Under the pieces are notes generated by a model, which saw only the letters and a program-made list of their open reading frames with translations, was not told the origin of the DNA and made no database searches. A stretch of 58,554 nt of DNA from Conoideocrella luteorostrata (lineage: Eukaryota; Ascomycota; Sordariomycetes; Hypocreales; Clavicipitaceae), in contig JASWJB010000284.1 in NCBI GenBank assembly GCA_032433595.1, forward strand, positions 1 to 58,554. Reading direction: 5' to 3'. This document shows positions 22,944 through 35,630 of this stretch, in pieces (position 1 is the first letter of the stretch; each line of letters begins with the position of its first letter). The translations under genes and the position numbers were made by a program.

Positions 22944-23524
22944 TAGTCTTCCGTTTGCGAGAATACATTTGTGTGTGGGTGTGTGCGTGCGCGCGCGCCA
23001 TGGTTTGTAGAGTAGATTGCGGTTGATTGGTGTTTTGAGGAGCGCATGGCATGGGGAAGAACCGTGGCCCTTTTCGAAATAGTGGCAGTAGCACAATAGG
23101 CGTCTGGACGAATATAACATGCACGACTGAACATATTGTATCTTTTGGGCACTCATTTAAATGAAGATTATGTGAGACCGTTGAGACAGCTTGGCATCTG
23201 ATGCAAGAAGTTGATAACAATCCTTCCCTCAAAAGTCAGGAACGGGTGCTTGAGCTATGAACACCCCAAAGTGGACTAGCGTCTCGCCCATTCACCAACC
23301 ATTCGGCCGACGAGGAACCACCTCACGAATTCTCCCGAGCTTTTTTTTCTCCCTCAGCAGAACAGCCGACCACGACCGCAGAACTCATCAATTGCCCTCC
23401 ACGCAGTGTCCCAATCCGCACTGGAAGGTATTCTGTCGCCTCATTCCCGACTCTGCGAGTAGAATCTGTCGTTTCCCCCCCCGACCCGCCGCGCAATTCT
23501 CCGCTCACGACCCAACCCGACACG
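22944..23524. other. Spacer between lad1 and ATP synthase subunit g
   Basis: About 580 nt holding the 3' end of lad1 and the promoter of the next gene. A short GT/GC alternating run lies at about 22970-22998. The last 100 nt before 23525 is C-rich with short CCCGAC-like units, as expected for a leader of a highly expressed fungal gene. No other gene is visible. Confidence 0.6.
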
Positions 23525-24269
23525 ATGGCCATGTCTCTCGCTCGCCCCATGATCCGCTCTCCGGCCCTGCGGATGGCTTCTCGACGCTTCGAGAGCACCG
23601 CTACCGGCAAGGCCGCCGACGCCGCAAAGGACACCGCCTCCAAGGCCCAGCAGGGTCTGTCGCGAGTCACCAGCGCCGCCGGTCCCGCCATTGCCGGCGC
23701 AGCGCGAGGAGTTGGCAATGCCTTGGGCAAGATTGGCGGCCGAACCGGTCGTCTGATTGGCTTCATTGAGCGTGAGTGATTTGCCGCTGGAACGCATGCT
23801 TCAGTGTCGCCGGCCCTGCGACTACACGCAGTGCGATAGTCAGCATTGCTATTGGAGAGCTAACGTGCCGTCACAGGCCAAACCCCCTTTGTCGTCTACT
23901 ACTCCAAGGTCGGCGCCGAGGTTGCCAAGCTGGTTTTCCAGGGCCAGAAGATGAGCCCTCCGTAAGTCACGACCACTCAGTAGAAAGTTATTTATTTTGC
24001 AGCAGCCGAGCGTTTCTGACATGGTCTCGAATCGCAGTTCCGTTGCCACCTTCCAAAACGTCTACCAAAACTTGTGGAAGTCGTTCCAGAACCGTACCCT
24101 TTTCCAGGCTCCTCAGAACCTCCTCCAGCAGGCCCGCAACGTCAGCAACGCCCAGCTCGTTGCTGGAGGTGTCGTCGCCGCCGAGTGCCTCGGATTTTTC
24201 ACCGTTGGCGAGATGATTGGCCGCTTCAAGATTGTTGGCTACCGCGGCGAGACTGGCTCGCACCACTAA
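23525..24269 (+). CDS. atp20: Mitochondrial F1Fo ATP synthase subunit g
   Basis: Subunit g sits in the membrane part of the ATP synthase and helps dimer formation and cristae shape; that role is from the family. Exons are 23525-23771, 23877-23961 and 24038-24269, giving 187 residues. Intron 1 (105 nt) has GTGAGT, a GCTAAC branch site and CACAG. Intron 2 (76 nt) has GTAAGT, TTCTGAC and CGCAG. The N-terminus is rich in Arg, Ser and Ala with no acidic residues (MAMSLARPMIRSPALRMASR), a mitochondrial targeting peptide. After a helical linker come the family segments RLIGFIERQTPFVVYYSKVG and the C-terminal AECLGFFTVGEMIGR with its glycine-bearing membrane helix. Two in-frame ATGs lie at the start (MAM); the first is used here. 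Identification is secure. Confidence 0.92.
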
Positions 24270-27200
24270 AACGATTTCCACCTCGTGTGTGATTAAGCAC
24301 CCAATATGAAAGAAGAAGGATCGAGCGGGTCCGGCAAACTCGTTATCTAATTTTGCCCTAGGAAAGCCAGCAGGGAAATAAAATAGTGGACAGGATGATA
24401 GAGGTGGAATACGGAGCAATATAGACTTTGGGGAGGTCCCGTCAAGTGTCTTGCTTTCGACGCAGAGAATAGAAAGAGTCACGACGAGGCGTCTTTTGTT
24501 GGCAGGCCGGTGAGGCGTTTAATGCACCGGCCGCGACAAGCACCATTTGTTTGAGTTATATTTTTTCTTTTGTAAGATTGTACATCATATGCATCTACCA
24601 TAGCAGTTCCCGTCACGACACGGGGCGGCAATCTACGGGCAACTGATATGAACACTGTCAAATGTTAGCGGCCACTGCCCCTCTGTCCCTGTGATTCTAT
24701 GCTAGAACTGGCAACTCGCCGTCTCTCTTCTTCCATCAATACCGAACCGAACCGTGTAAGCCAGCCATTGAATTGAGACTGACAGCCGTGCAACCGCCGA
24801 CCACACCACCAGAAGAACATCATCACACCAATATACCCACAGAAAGTCAAAGACGTCCATAACATTAACTGGTTAACTGACAGCATGGCACGTCACAGGA
24901 TGCTCCCCCTCCCAACTTACCCCCCGGCCCAAATTTCGATTTTACCGCCAGCACGCAGCATTTTGACGTGTGATGCCCCCGCCGAAGTCGACGAACCACA
25001 GTGTTGCCGGTCTTCCACCTTGTAATTGTCCTTGGGATTGTTCAATGAAGCTCTCCCAGAGCAGTTGTTATTTATGACGCAGAGCCGCGCAATTTACAAA
25101 GGCAGACAGACCAGTGAGCCTCTAAGATTGACCTTCGCCGGGTCAGAACACTGTTAAGTATTCGCCATTTCTGTGGTGCGGTGCTCTACAGGGGAACCCC
25201 GCTTACGCCTTCTCCAGCATGAGAAGATATGTATGGATTGTCAGACGTGAGTTGCAAGCTGATCTGTGGTCTTTTTTTTTTTTTTTTTTGCTATCAAATT
25301 TTGCATCTCGTCATCAATTTTCGGTTACAAGAGCGAGAGCAAACCACTCCCCTGGTCCATCCTTCAAATATACGTACACACATATATGTATATATACGTG
25401 AATAAATATGTATAATAAAAGCAGCTTGGTACAAAGAAAAGAAGAGAGAGAAAAACGTGGAGGGGTGAAAGGGTGGACAGAGAGACGCCGATGTCCGGGC
25501 TGACCTCTGGCCTATATATATTCAGCGAGGTCAAGCCGTCGACAAATGCTCCTTTTGATCCGCCACACAACTAAATTACTCTATGAAACCAGTTCAAGTC
25601 CAATATTCTACTCTATCCCGCAAGAATATCGAAATATCGCCTCTCGGCTCACGCGTAACATCCAAAACCACGGCCTTTTAGCACCCGCCTGCACAAGGCT
25701 AAACTAAACACAGGTTCAAGGCAGCTCCTGCAAAGAAACAAAGCAGTGCTCCATTGGGTGTTCTGCGTGTTCTGGTTCGTCCAGAATCAGGCGTGCTGGC
25801 ACCATGCATATGCTGTGCAGCGATAATATGCTTTATGTAGAAGAGGGTGCAATCATCATCGTCGTCATCGTCGTCGTTGTCGTCGTGATCATTGTCACGA
25901 AACATCGCCCAGCCAAATATAGCCCAATCCCCATCATGCCACAGACACGTACATAAAATACCCACTTATAAAGAATGACTGATACCACTAAGGACAGGAT
26001 ACAGTACTGTACTGTGGCAGTATCAATTCCCATTTTGTATGCCTCGCGCCTTCCGCCTGCCTCCTTGCTCCTGCTCCTGCTCCTAGCTCCTAGCTCCTAG
26101 CTCCTAGCTCCTACCGGAGTGCTACACTAATTCAGTTAGTCACCGATCCCAGTCTGTCATCCTATGCCGCGCCTAGGCCCCATCCAGAGGCAATATACAT
26201 AACTACTTTCCCGCCTCGCCTTCCGACACAGAAACATTCCAAAGCAGGTCTCAGTACTGGCCGCTAAGTACTTCATACTTCGTTTATTCCGTACTGCACT
26301 CCAGTACAACAACGGCATGGGGCAGTATCGGCTTTATTAAGCCTAAGCACACACCCGCCCCGGAAAAGGACCAGGCCAAAAACCCAGGTGCCTGTCCTAT
26401 GTACGGAGCAGTTGCCCGTGCGTCGAGTCACAGGCAGCTAACCCTCACAACCAACAGCCTGACGACCCAACAGCTCAAATCAAACTGTCAGGCAACGTAC
26501 CTTGAAAATCAAACGATTTCACAGCTAGATATAGGAATTGTTGATCAATAGAGCCATCAACTCTGTGCAGCGGTGCGAAAGTTGTCGAGTCTCGTACCAG
26601 GCCAGCTTTCAATCGATGCCCTGTCCTAATCCACCTCCCACAGCAGCAGCACAAGGCTGCGTTCAATATGGGACCCAGCCCAGTCACCGGCAGTGGCGGC
26701 TGACAGAACAAATGTCTGATTCACTGGCCAAGTAGGTGCGTACTCCGTCGTCCGTATAACTACATCCTCACTCTGTTTGTACTGAACAGGTGGCTTGGCT
26801 ACCTGGGTAAGTATGCTGGCGAGCCCTTGCTAATGTACTCCGTAGTTCTTGTTGCATTATTGCTAGCAGCCCTATAATAAGGCGGCAGCAGCCTATCATT
26901 GGTGGTCCTTGGTCTCCAACTCCTAGAAGCTACTAGCGACTCCTCGCGACTATGGGGCGCTGCGGGCCATTGTGCAGAATCCGCGCATTCAGACGCAAGT
27001 TAACGTCGAGAATTTCTTCCGCGCGGAGCGCACCACGGAGGATCAGGCCAGTCTGTCAATTCGATTTCACAATCAAACCCACTACCAAGTACCGAGTACG
27101 GAGTGCAGCTATTATAGTAGCTACACTACCAGAGCGTACAACACCATTCCCGGCCTTGAAATCCAGGCTAAGAGAATATGTAGTTACTATATTTATTTCA

Positions 27201-28693
27201 TCGGCAATGGCGCCACAGCGATTGTCATGGCCAGTTGCAATAGTCAAATTAATGCAAGACCACCAATTGGACCCACCCTCTGCGCCGAGTAGTTACTAGT
27301 ACTTCGTACGGAGCACCGAGTATACTATTCCGCAAGCTGTGCGTATCCCTGTAGACCGTACTTGTTGCCTGGTGTCAGCCATCACGTACACCACTACTGA
27401 GTTACTGCGCCTGCGCTTGGCTCTGGAGTCAATGTCCCCTTTGTATTTACGTGCTGCCCCTCTCTTCTACCGTCAGATTCTGCTCTTCGTGCACCATCTG
27501 TGGAGATATGAGCCCAGCACACCGACTAGAAAAATCAAATCAAATCAAACAATACTCCCCAAGCTAGACGCCACCCAACAAGCCCTTGCGCCTACTCGCA
27601 ATCGTCACCCATCATTGGCCCTTCAGCTGTCTGCCCTATCCCGTGTACCTACACTTTTTGCCCGCCGCCTGACCAACTTTCAACGGGCTTTGCTTTGGCC
27701 TTTATACTGCAGCAATCCCTTCGGAGTCTAAGCTGAGGATCTGCTGGCGTGCAATAACGAACAGTCATTTATTAGTCCAACAAGGCGCCACATGTCTTAT
27801 ACCGGGCTTGCTATCCATGCCGCTCCAGGCAATCGATGACGACCCTACATCCAGTGATGGCATATCGTAAGGAAAATGTCTCCCGTTTTCTGTAGCACCG
27901 GCTGCCGGGGTTGTATTAAATTTCTTGACAAGTGAAGCCCGTAGAGACGGACGACCCTCGGCGACATGCTATTCTGCAGTAAACCAAAGGCAGTCTCGGC
28001 AAGAGGCCAACTCTGCCTCGGTGGCATTGTATTGCCACGCCCTGTAGTCGGATAGCCCCCAACTCAGTGGCTCGTAGCACACTCATGTTGCGGTCCTTCC
28101 TCATATGGAGCTGGCTCGCCTAAACTGATGTCCAGAGCTCATAAGATTGGCACATCATTTGCAAAGCTGCTTGGCCTAGGTAGAGTTCTGTGACGTCATG
28201 CGTGGTTATGCATCGTCATCACCAATAAGATATCGAAACCAACATAAATCTCAATTCGTTCCAAAAAAGAAAACAAAGCCTTGGCACGTAAAACCCCACA
28301 CACAAGAGCACCATGATGGTTGAAAGGTGGGTATCATGTAGTCAAAGAAGTGAAATCTGGTAAGTGATAAAGGGAGAAAGAAGATGAAAGTGTCTTTGCT
28401 GGACCAAGCCGCAAATGCATTATTCTGGTATTGCCGGTGCCAGTTCGCCGACTTTCATCAACAAAGGACAACCCCAGAAAACCCCATAGCATGCTGAAGC
28501 GTAAAATAACAGGATGTTGACAGGAATATAACAGCAATAAAGTAAGATGCGTGGCAAGCTAAGAAAATCGCAACAGGCTTACAGAACACCAGACTTACGA
28601 ACGTAATTGATGCTCTGTTTTGTGTGCCAGCTTCGTGGTGATCAGTCGGGCAGTACAAAAAGCCGCTCATTGTCGGTGAATGCAAATAATTAA
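24270..28693. other. Gene-free interval between atp20 and the methyltransferase
   Basis: About 4.4 kb with no gene I can support. It carries a poly-T run near 25271-25289, a GTC/ATC trinucleotide patch near 25855-25893, the compound repeat at 26066-26111 and a single exact TACTCCGTA copy at 26836. Degenerate copies of the motif occur near 26289, 26404, 27089 and 27305. No transposon remnant is recognisable. Confidence 0.5.
26066..26111. repeat. Compound 6-bp and 7-bp tandem repeat
   Basis: Three units of TGCTCC (26066-26083) pass directly into four units of TAGCTCC (26084-26111). The shared GCTCC core suggests that the 7-bp unit arose from the 6-bp unit by one inserted base and then spread by slippage. 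Confidence 0.85.
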
Positions 28694-30029
28694 CTAGGCA
28701 GATGGCTTCCTCGCTGACCAGATGTGACTAATTAGACTGGCATTAGTTGTATCGTTCCGTAGCATATGCTGACTCGGTGTTGTTTAGTAGAACACAAAAC
28801 TTACAATGTCACGAAAGCGTGGTTTTTTAAATGGCATATTTCAGACTTAACCCTGCCGCAAAGCTCCTGGACTTCCTCTTTGGTCATCTGTAGCCCCTCT
28901 ATCATAGGCATCAAGCTCATTGCTTCTATACCATTACAAAACCCAAAGTTGAACCATCTTGCAAGGTCACGCTCATGACGATCTGATGTCCATGGACTCA
29001 CACAGCAGCGAATGGTTTCTTCTTTGAAGTCGACAAACCCGGCCTTATCAAAGGCTTTTCGTACTTCTCCTACGTCGGTTCTGGCGTTTCGATCAAACCG
29101 ATCCAGACCTTGTAAAAATAAACGGGACCATTCATTTAACGCAGACTTGGGCGGAATGTTACCCTCCCATCTAGGTACCCAGTCAATTTCAAGATGTTCG
29201 ATGTATCCGTGTCCCGGTCTGAGGTGCCTGGGACTAGTTAGTTTTCTGTACATAAAGTAACATAGCTCCTTTTCCCAGTCTTTGCCTTGAAGTGTCTTAC
29301 TCGAATGAATTTCGGTAGATGTCTGGCCAGGCATGGTTATGGATACTCCCATATAGCGTTCGAAGGTAGACCAAGTCACACTCCTTCAGCAAAGGCTCCC
29401 AAGATGTATCTTCAATGTCGAACTGCAAGGTGCAAACGCCTGGAGGGATTCTTCTCTCAATTAGCCCTTTATTTTTGGATTGAAGGGAACCGAAGGCAAC
29501 GTACCGAGCTGGCTGAATTTGATGAAGATCTACAGACATTATCTCTGGTTGAACCTCAGCTCTGATTGATGGTTAGCACACTTGCGTTTCCCAGGAGTCT
29601 TTGAAGTAGAGCGTACGTTTCTGCAACGTTAAACGACCAAATACCGGTACCAGTACCCAGATCTAGAATTCTCAGAGGATGCTTTTCGTCCATGTGCAGA
29701 GGTGCTACGAAGAGAGCATCTTTTTGAGCAACAAGAAAAACTTTGTGGAAGACGTCCAGCCTAGTAAGTTCTTCCTAGGATCACAAGTTAAATGCTGATT
29801 ATAAGCTAGATGGTCCAAAATTGTCTGGAATTCTTACTTCATCAATCGGAATCAAATACTTTCGGGCCCTCCATGACCCATAAAAGCGACCATGCTCCCA
29901 AAAGCCGTCTACAAGACTCCTTGGCTCCACGTCACTGAGGTAGAAACGTATTAGTCATAGCTATACAGGTAGTAGCAAAGCTGATTTTTTATCAAAGGAC
30001 AAGCTAAGAACCTACGTGGCTTGTGCCAT
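28694..30029 (-). CDS. LaeA-like/UMTA-type SAM-dependent methyltransferase
   Basis: A seven-exon gene seen only after splicing. Exons on the minus strand: 30016-30029, 29838-29934, 29617-29774, 29505-29561, 29301-29450, 28805-29227 and 28694-28736, giving 313 residues. All junctions are GT-AG and all phases agree. The N-terminus [20 protein letters not shown] fits the family's conserved Tyr and Asp-Glu region. Motif I is [10 protein letters not shown] (74-83), the acidic end of strand 2 is Asp101, and [15 protein letters not shown] (161-175) is the post-motif segment. The tail ends IWSARKPSA. Family members resemble the secondary-metabolism regulator LaeA and many small-molecule methyltransferases; substrate is unknown. 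No biosynthetic core gene (polyketide synthase, peptide synthetase, terpene synthase) is nearby. Intron 29451-29504 is 54 nt and free of stops, so it could be read through in frame. Confidence 0.85.
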
Positions 30030-30724
30030 TTTATACCTCCTAAGTAAACAAAGTGGAGCACGGCCAAACCCTTGGATGAGATAACGAGCTGTCGTTTCTT
30101 TGAAAAAAGTATTCAGTTTAGTGAAACGAAGCTGATAATGGCCGGCTGCCGCGTCAAAAATAGCTACGGCTTAAATAAGGTCGGCGTACTATTGCAAACG
30201 GTTAGCAAACATCATTCGAATCAGTTATGGTGGGGGCGGGTCCAATCAGCTTGACGTAGAAAGCGACCATGAATGGCCGAGGAAGATGCAAATGGGTAGG
30301 CGAAAATGGGACAGCATAAAGTTGAATCTCTAAGACAGAGAGGGAGTATCGATTGATGCAAAAAGCCCTCTGCTCCGCCTGCTCTGGTTTCAACAGCAAT
30401 GTTGCATAGAGTTTGGGTAGGAGCTGGGGCAGAGTCGCGCTAGTAATGTGTACAAGCCAGAAACTGGAATAAGAGAAGAAGGGGGCAGGGTCTGTCAAGA
30501 TTGGCATGAATACATTTTCCGGCTCAAAAAGATTATGCCAGCCGAAGAGGACGGCTTGAGCAGCGTCATTTTGTGTCGAGATTTGTAGACCTCAACATCA
30601 AAATGACGTGAGAGCTAATATGAGGGTCCATCATAAGCAGAAGTAGGTTGTCTTCATAAAAAAGAGTGTCATTGTGAACTCTGCTTGTCATACAGAGAAT
30701 AGAACTGATATGAGAGCAGAAACA

Positions 30725-30746
30725 CAAGGGCAAGGGCAAGGGCAAG
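30725..30746. repeat. CAAGGG hexamer repeat
   Basis: Three and a half units of CAAGGG in non-coding DNA upstream of the methyltransferase. A simple repeat. Confidence 0.8.
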
Positions 30747-33700
30747 TTTCTTTTAGTTCAAACTGAGAGAAACTTTACTTACGTGGGTTTTGAAAGTATC
30801 TAATACAGATACTAACTGTGTCTTGAGCAACTGATATGTCAAGCGGGTCAATGTTGCGAAATTGAAAGCATATAAAGCTGAACCAGAGATGGCGCACAGA
30901 GTCTTGTTGTCGTATGCTGCAGCTTCTTCGGAACACTGTGAAAGCTCTATGACTCGACCTCAGCCTTTCCCCGTTGGGATTCAACTAACTGCTTGGTGTG
31001 CTTCTTTGCCTGGAGAGGAAAGCAACGCACTCGAGGCCGGGCGAATATAGGAACCGGGGACGACAGCAAGTTAGATGCTTATATTTGAGGGCTTCACTTG
31101 GGAAGGGTAGAAGCAGAACAATCTCCAAGGACTGTTGTTCACTGAAGAGTCAATATACAGCTTAGAAATGGGTATTCTAGGCGAGGCCCGTGAGGTTAGG
31201 CGCTGGAAGAGTCAAAGGGAAGAGAAGATCAAAAAGAAGCAAGGGTAAGATTGAAGGCTCGAGAAGGGCGAGTTTTGCATATATGTTGGTAGCGAGGCTA
31301 CTTCTTGTCGAATATACAAGCATCCACAGATTGTAAAGGTTGAAAACTAAGAGCCAGAGACAGATGGGGAACGACGTCCTTAATATTGGTTGGTAAGTTT
31401 TGGGCAGCGGCCGTTCAAAGGGTGAGGTGTGCGTGTGAGTGGTATGGTACGTTGGTTGAACGCATGGCCTGGCCTTGCCTAGCATATGGCGAGGCGAGCG
31501 ATACACAAGGAAAAGAAAGCAGGAATGGGAACCAAGTCCACAACTGGCCCTGATGCTGGCACGAGAGAGACTAACCTGGGTGTGTGGGCAACGGAGCGCC
31601 ACAATCGGCGGCGACAAGAGCCAAGGGCGTCGATACGCCCGGGCTGTTGAGCGGTATGTGTAGGGGAGTACGGCGCACGATAGCCAGGACGGAGTACGGA
31701 GTAGTGCCGTTAAGAACTCAGTAAGTTGAGCACAGGGCAGGGGTCCGCTGGGGCTACTCTGATGTCCGGGGGGCCAGTCCAGCAACCTAATGGCGTGCGG
31801 ATCCAAGAGGGCTTTTGGCGTCTCGCTGGGTGTGGCCGAATTTTGCACGAAGGGTGTTGGCCAAGGAGACGGCTCTGGTGCGATGGTTGGTGGTCGATGC
31901 GCCGGTGGCGTGTGAATTTTACAGTATACTATGTGCGTGTGTGTGCCGGAACAAGTTGGAGCGAGACGTAGACTAGAGCTGGAGCTAGAGCTATGGCTGG
32001 AGCTGGGATTGGCGCCGAAATTGGACGACAGGTTCTGATTGTTCAGACTTGGATTTAGTCGACTACGGCCCTAGATGTAGGATTGCAAGCTGGACATGTC
32101 AGGACGGCGCAGTCAGCAGCATTCAGGCATACGTGTAGCGGCAAAAGCAGCGCAGAGCAAGCAACGCAAAGCAACGTAGAGCAGAGTGATGCAGGTCCAG
32201 CAACAGACACTGGGCGCGCAGCAGCTGAAGGGGGACAGAGGACAACGGGCCCGTCAGGCAGTTAGGCAAGGAGAAGAGAAAAGTCTCTGCCGAGAGCAGC
32301 TATGATGGGATGAGGTTGAGGCCATGCACAATGTGGAAAAGAAAACTCAGGGGCAGCCAGACAGGACTTGCACGCGGAGGTTCAACCGACCGAACAGGAG
32401 GCAACGACAATCGATCAGAAGGAAAGGCAGGCACGATGGACGGCAAAGCATAGCAGAGACACTCAATTGCTCGGAAAATTCTCCCTTCACGCCAGCGACA
32501 GAGCCAGAAAACGCGAGCAACCATGGCTGAGTGCAGAAAGTGTCAATGGGCATTGATCCATATGGTTCTTGGCTTGGGGATCGATCGGTTGGAGCCCAAG
32601 TTCAAGCAAAGTGTATTATTGTTGTAACCAACGCTCAATGTCCCATGCCGGCCTGTAACTTGACCTCGCATATGGTCCAAGGCCCAAGGCCCAAGCCCAT
32701 CTCCATGTGCCTATTCTCAACCTTCACTTCTTTTACATATGTGGACCGTACTTATCGTATTGTGTTAGCCCGTCCAGAGTCCCTCCATCGTCTGGTGGTT
32801 CTTGGTTAGACTTGGTCTTGTTGTTGGCCCAGCGAGTTTGGCAATGCTGCCCGAGCATAGCTGGTTGTACACCTGCCTCCATGAGCAGAGCACGGCCTCT
32901 TACTTATCTAGGTACTTTATGCACGCGGAAGTGTATAATCCACACGTACAGGATGTAAGAAGTGGGAAGTCCATAAGTCACACTCCGGTCTCAGTAAGGC
33001 GGCGCGTCCTTCTCTATGCGACCCTACTTGCGACTAGGTAGAAAGCCTTCCTGTATAAGCGTGGATGCTGACGAGCTTGTTGACATCCACCTATCTACCC
33101 CGAACTCCGTGGGTGAAGTGGCCGATGAAATGAGCCCTCCATGTTGTTGGTGAAGTTTGATACTGGTACTGAGAGTGAGGTGGGACGCTGCTCGTACGGG
33201 GTACGGAGTACATTTCCTCCCCAATCAATGCCAGTCCAACGCCGACTGGACCCTACGCTGCGGCGCCGTGGCGTATTCCATTGCCATCCCTGCTAGTCAA
33301 AGCAAGCCATCCATCCTCGCTTGGTTGCCCGTCCTCCCGTCCGCCCGCCTGCTCAAGGACGAGCCTTGTCAACTTGTACTAGTAAACTAGCTCCTTGGGT
33401 CATAGCTCTCGCCCGCTGCAGATGTGGATTGGGGCAAAACACACGCCTCCCACAACAGCCTTGGCGTCACCCCCTCACCTCTTCTCGCCCTGCGCGTCTT
33501 TGGTCCTTTGTCGACTTTCTTGTAATTCCTCTGCCAGTCATAGCCTCCTCCAGGGCCTCATACGTTCTTGCTTTCGAGTAACGGCTTGTCCTCAATTGCC
33601 ATCGGAGTGACCTAAGACGTGTTGAGGAGAAGAAATACGGGCTAACTACGACAGACATACTACATTCACCATAGGCAGCTGCTGCAACCAGAAGCATTCT

Positions 33701-35610
33701 CAGGACGGCCTTTCTGGGAGCCAGTACGGCCGTTATAAAATGTACGTTTATTCCGCCGTTTGACTGGAAGTGTTTTAGTGCTACTCATTCGCTCGCTTAA
33801 CGCAGCAACTGTGTATCCGCACCAAGTCGTCTTGGCTCCATTTTGACAAAGAGGTTTGGTATTCGGACGACGTCTTCGTTGCCAAACAACAAGTGGTGCC
33901 CGCTTCCTCTGGAAAATGGTTTGATATAGTTCAAATTTCAGCCTGTGCCTTGGGATTTGTATTCACACGAGTCTCTTCTGTTATTGTGCGTTGGTCAGAG
34001 TGGCTTTGTTATCATGACCTCTGTGATAACATGCAAGGTACGTAATAAGTCAAGTGGGGACCAGGGCAAGCCGAAACTGCGGCCCAACCCGACGGACTTC
34101 TTCCTAAATTGCCTCTGCCAGCTATCTTGTACAAGGCGAGCGAGGGAGTTTTGATTTGCAAATGGTCCGGTGTGTCCCCCCATAGAACAGCTCATCAACA
34201 GATCATATCCGTGCGATGGATGGCTCAAGTGGTTAGAGTTGGTTGGAGGTGGTGGTGACGGAAGTGATGCTGCTCCCGTCCCCGATCAGCCTAGGTATAA
34301 TCCTCGCAGCAAGCATCAACACCCGTTTTGTCATGATTGTGGATGCAAATTGCGCGCAGGGCGTTCACGGTTGCATGCCCCTTACTCTGATGGTCATCTA
34401 GAGGGTGACACTGCCGCATCTGTGTCTGCGTCTGCATCCGTGGCCACTCCTGTCAAGAACACTTAATGCATGGCTGCGGCAAGTCTTTCCCCCTTCACCC
34501 CCCCCCCCCCCTTTCACGCCCCTCCCCGCCTAATTCCACTATTACCATTCCAGAATTCGCTCATTCCACACAACAGCTTTCCCCCTCCTGCTTTGTCACT
34601 TTTCTTCATGATTTGCATGCAATAACACCACTTTATATCCAGCGACTTACACGAGTCGCCGGCTCAACGTCCATACGACTGGTACATGACATCACTGGGG
34701 CTCCTAGTGTCATTTGCGAGGAACAGGGTTCGCTGCTATCCACGAGCGGCGGGGCAATTGGTAGTCAGCGTGCATGTTGTAGGGCTTGCCGCCGTCGTGA
34801 GGATATATTCGTTAATGTGCGATGATGTGCTGCATACAGAGTACCCATCCAAAGCGCTGACATCAGCACTGTGGTATGAAGGCGGTGATGCTACCTGCGA
34901 GCGCCAGCAGCAAATAAAGGAGCCAATCGCTACTTCGATGGCTCTGATGGTGGTGATGCTGTACCGGTCCGCAGACGATCAATATCACCGGTGGCATTTG
35001 AGCCCGTGGAAGGCCCGCCTGTGGCGTGTTTTGCTTTAGTGCCATGAAGGTCCGGCGCCAGCCCAAGGCTTGACCCGTGACAGGACGGGACGGGTCACGG
35101 CTGGGGAGCGGCCCCCACACAATAAGGACTCGAATTAACAGCGGAAGACAGTCAGAGAAAGTTTACGGCTATTTTTGTTTTACTTTCGAAACAAGTTCAG
35201 AGCTCACGCTCACAGTTTGTGCGGAAGTCACTAGAGCGAGTTTCTGCCTGGAGCAAGGCGCTGATATTGTCTGTAGCCAGCCATCTCGCAATACGTTGGT
35301 GGCTGGTTTGATGATTTCAGCAGGGACCAGGCTTAAACCAGAACCCCCACGACAAGTCCTGTCTGGTCATGGCGGCAAGCAAAACCCCTCGTGGCTATTA
35401 CAGCTGCGTTGCACGACAGCCAGCGGTTGACTATCTATCAATCAGCGTGTCAGACAATGCGAGGCGAGACCTTCCACAACTGAAACTACCAAATCAAACC
35501 ACGCAGCGCCGAATATCGTTCAGCCACCTCCAAGGCGACCGGCGCCACTTGGTGCGGCAGAGTACAACCGAAGGATTCTCTCCTCAACTGTTGCTAAAAC
35601 GTAAATCAAG

Positions 35611-35630
35611 TACTCCGTACTCCGTAGTAC
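35611..35630. repeat. Tandem heptamer form of the TACTCCGTA motif
   Basis: Two overlapping exact motif copies start at 35611 and 35618, seven bases apart, so the block is TACTCCG repeated and followed by TAGTAC. It shows that the motif can grow as a 7-bp tandem unit. Confidence 0.85.

Noticed and set aside
31177..31848. 223-codon open frame on the minus strand
   Set aside because: Composition is Pro, Ser, Leu and Thr rich with no domain, no splice continuation and no signal peptide; the region is pyrimidine-rich on that strand.
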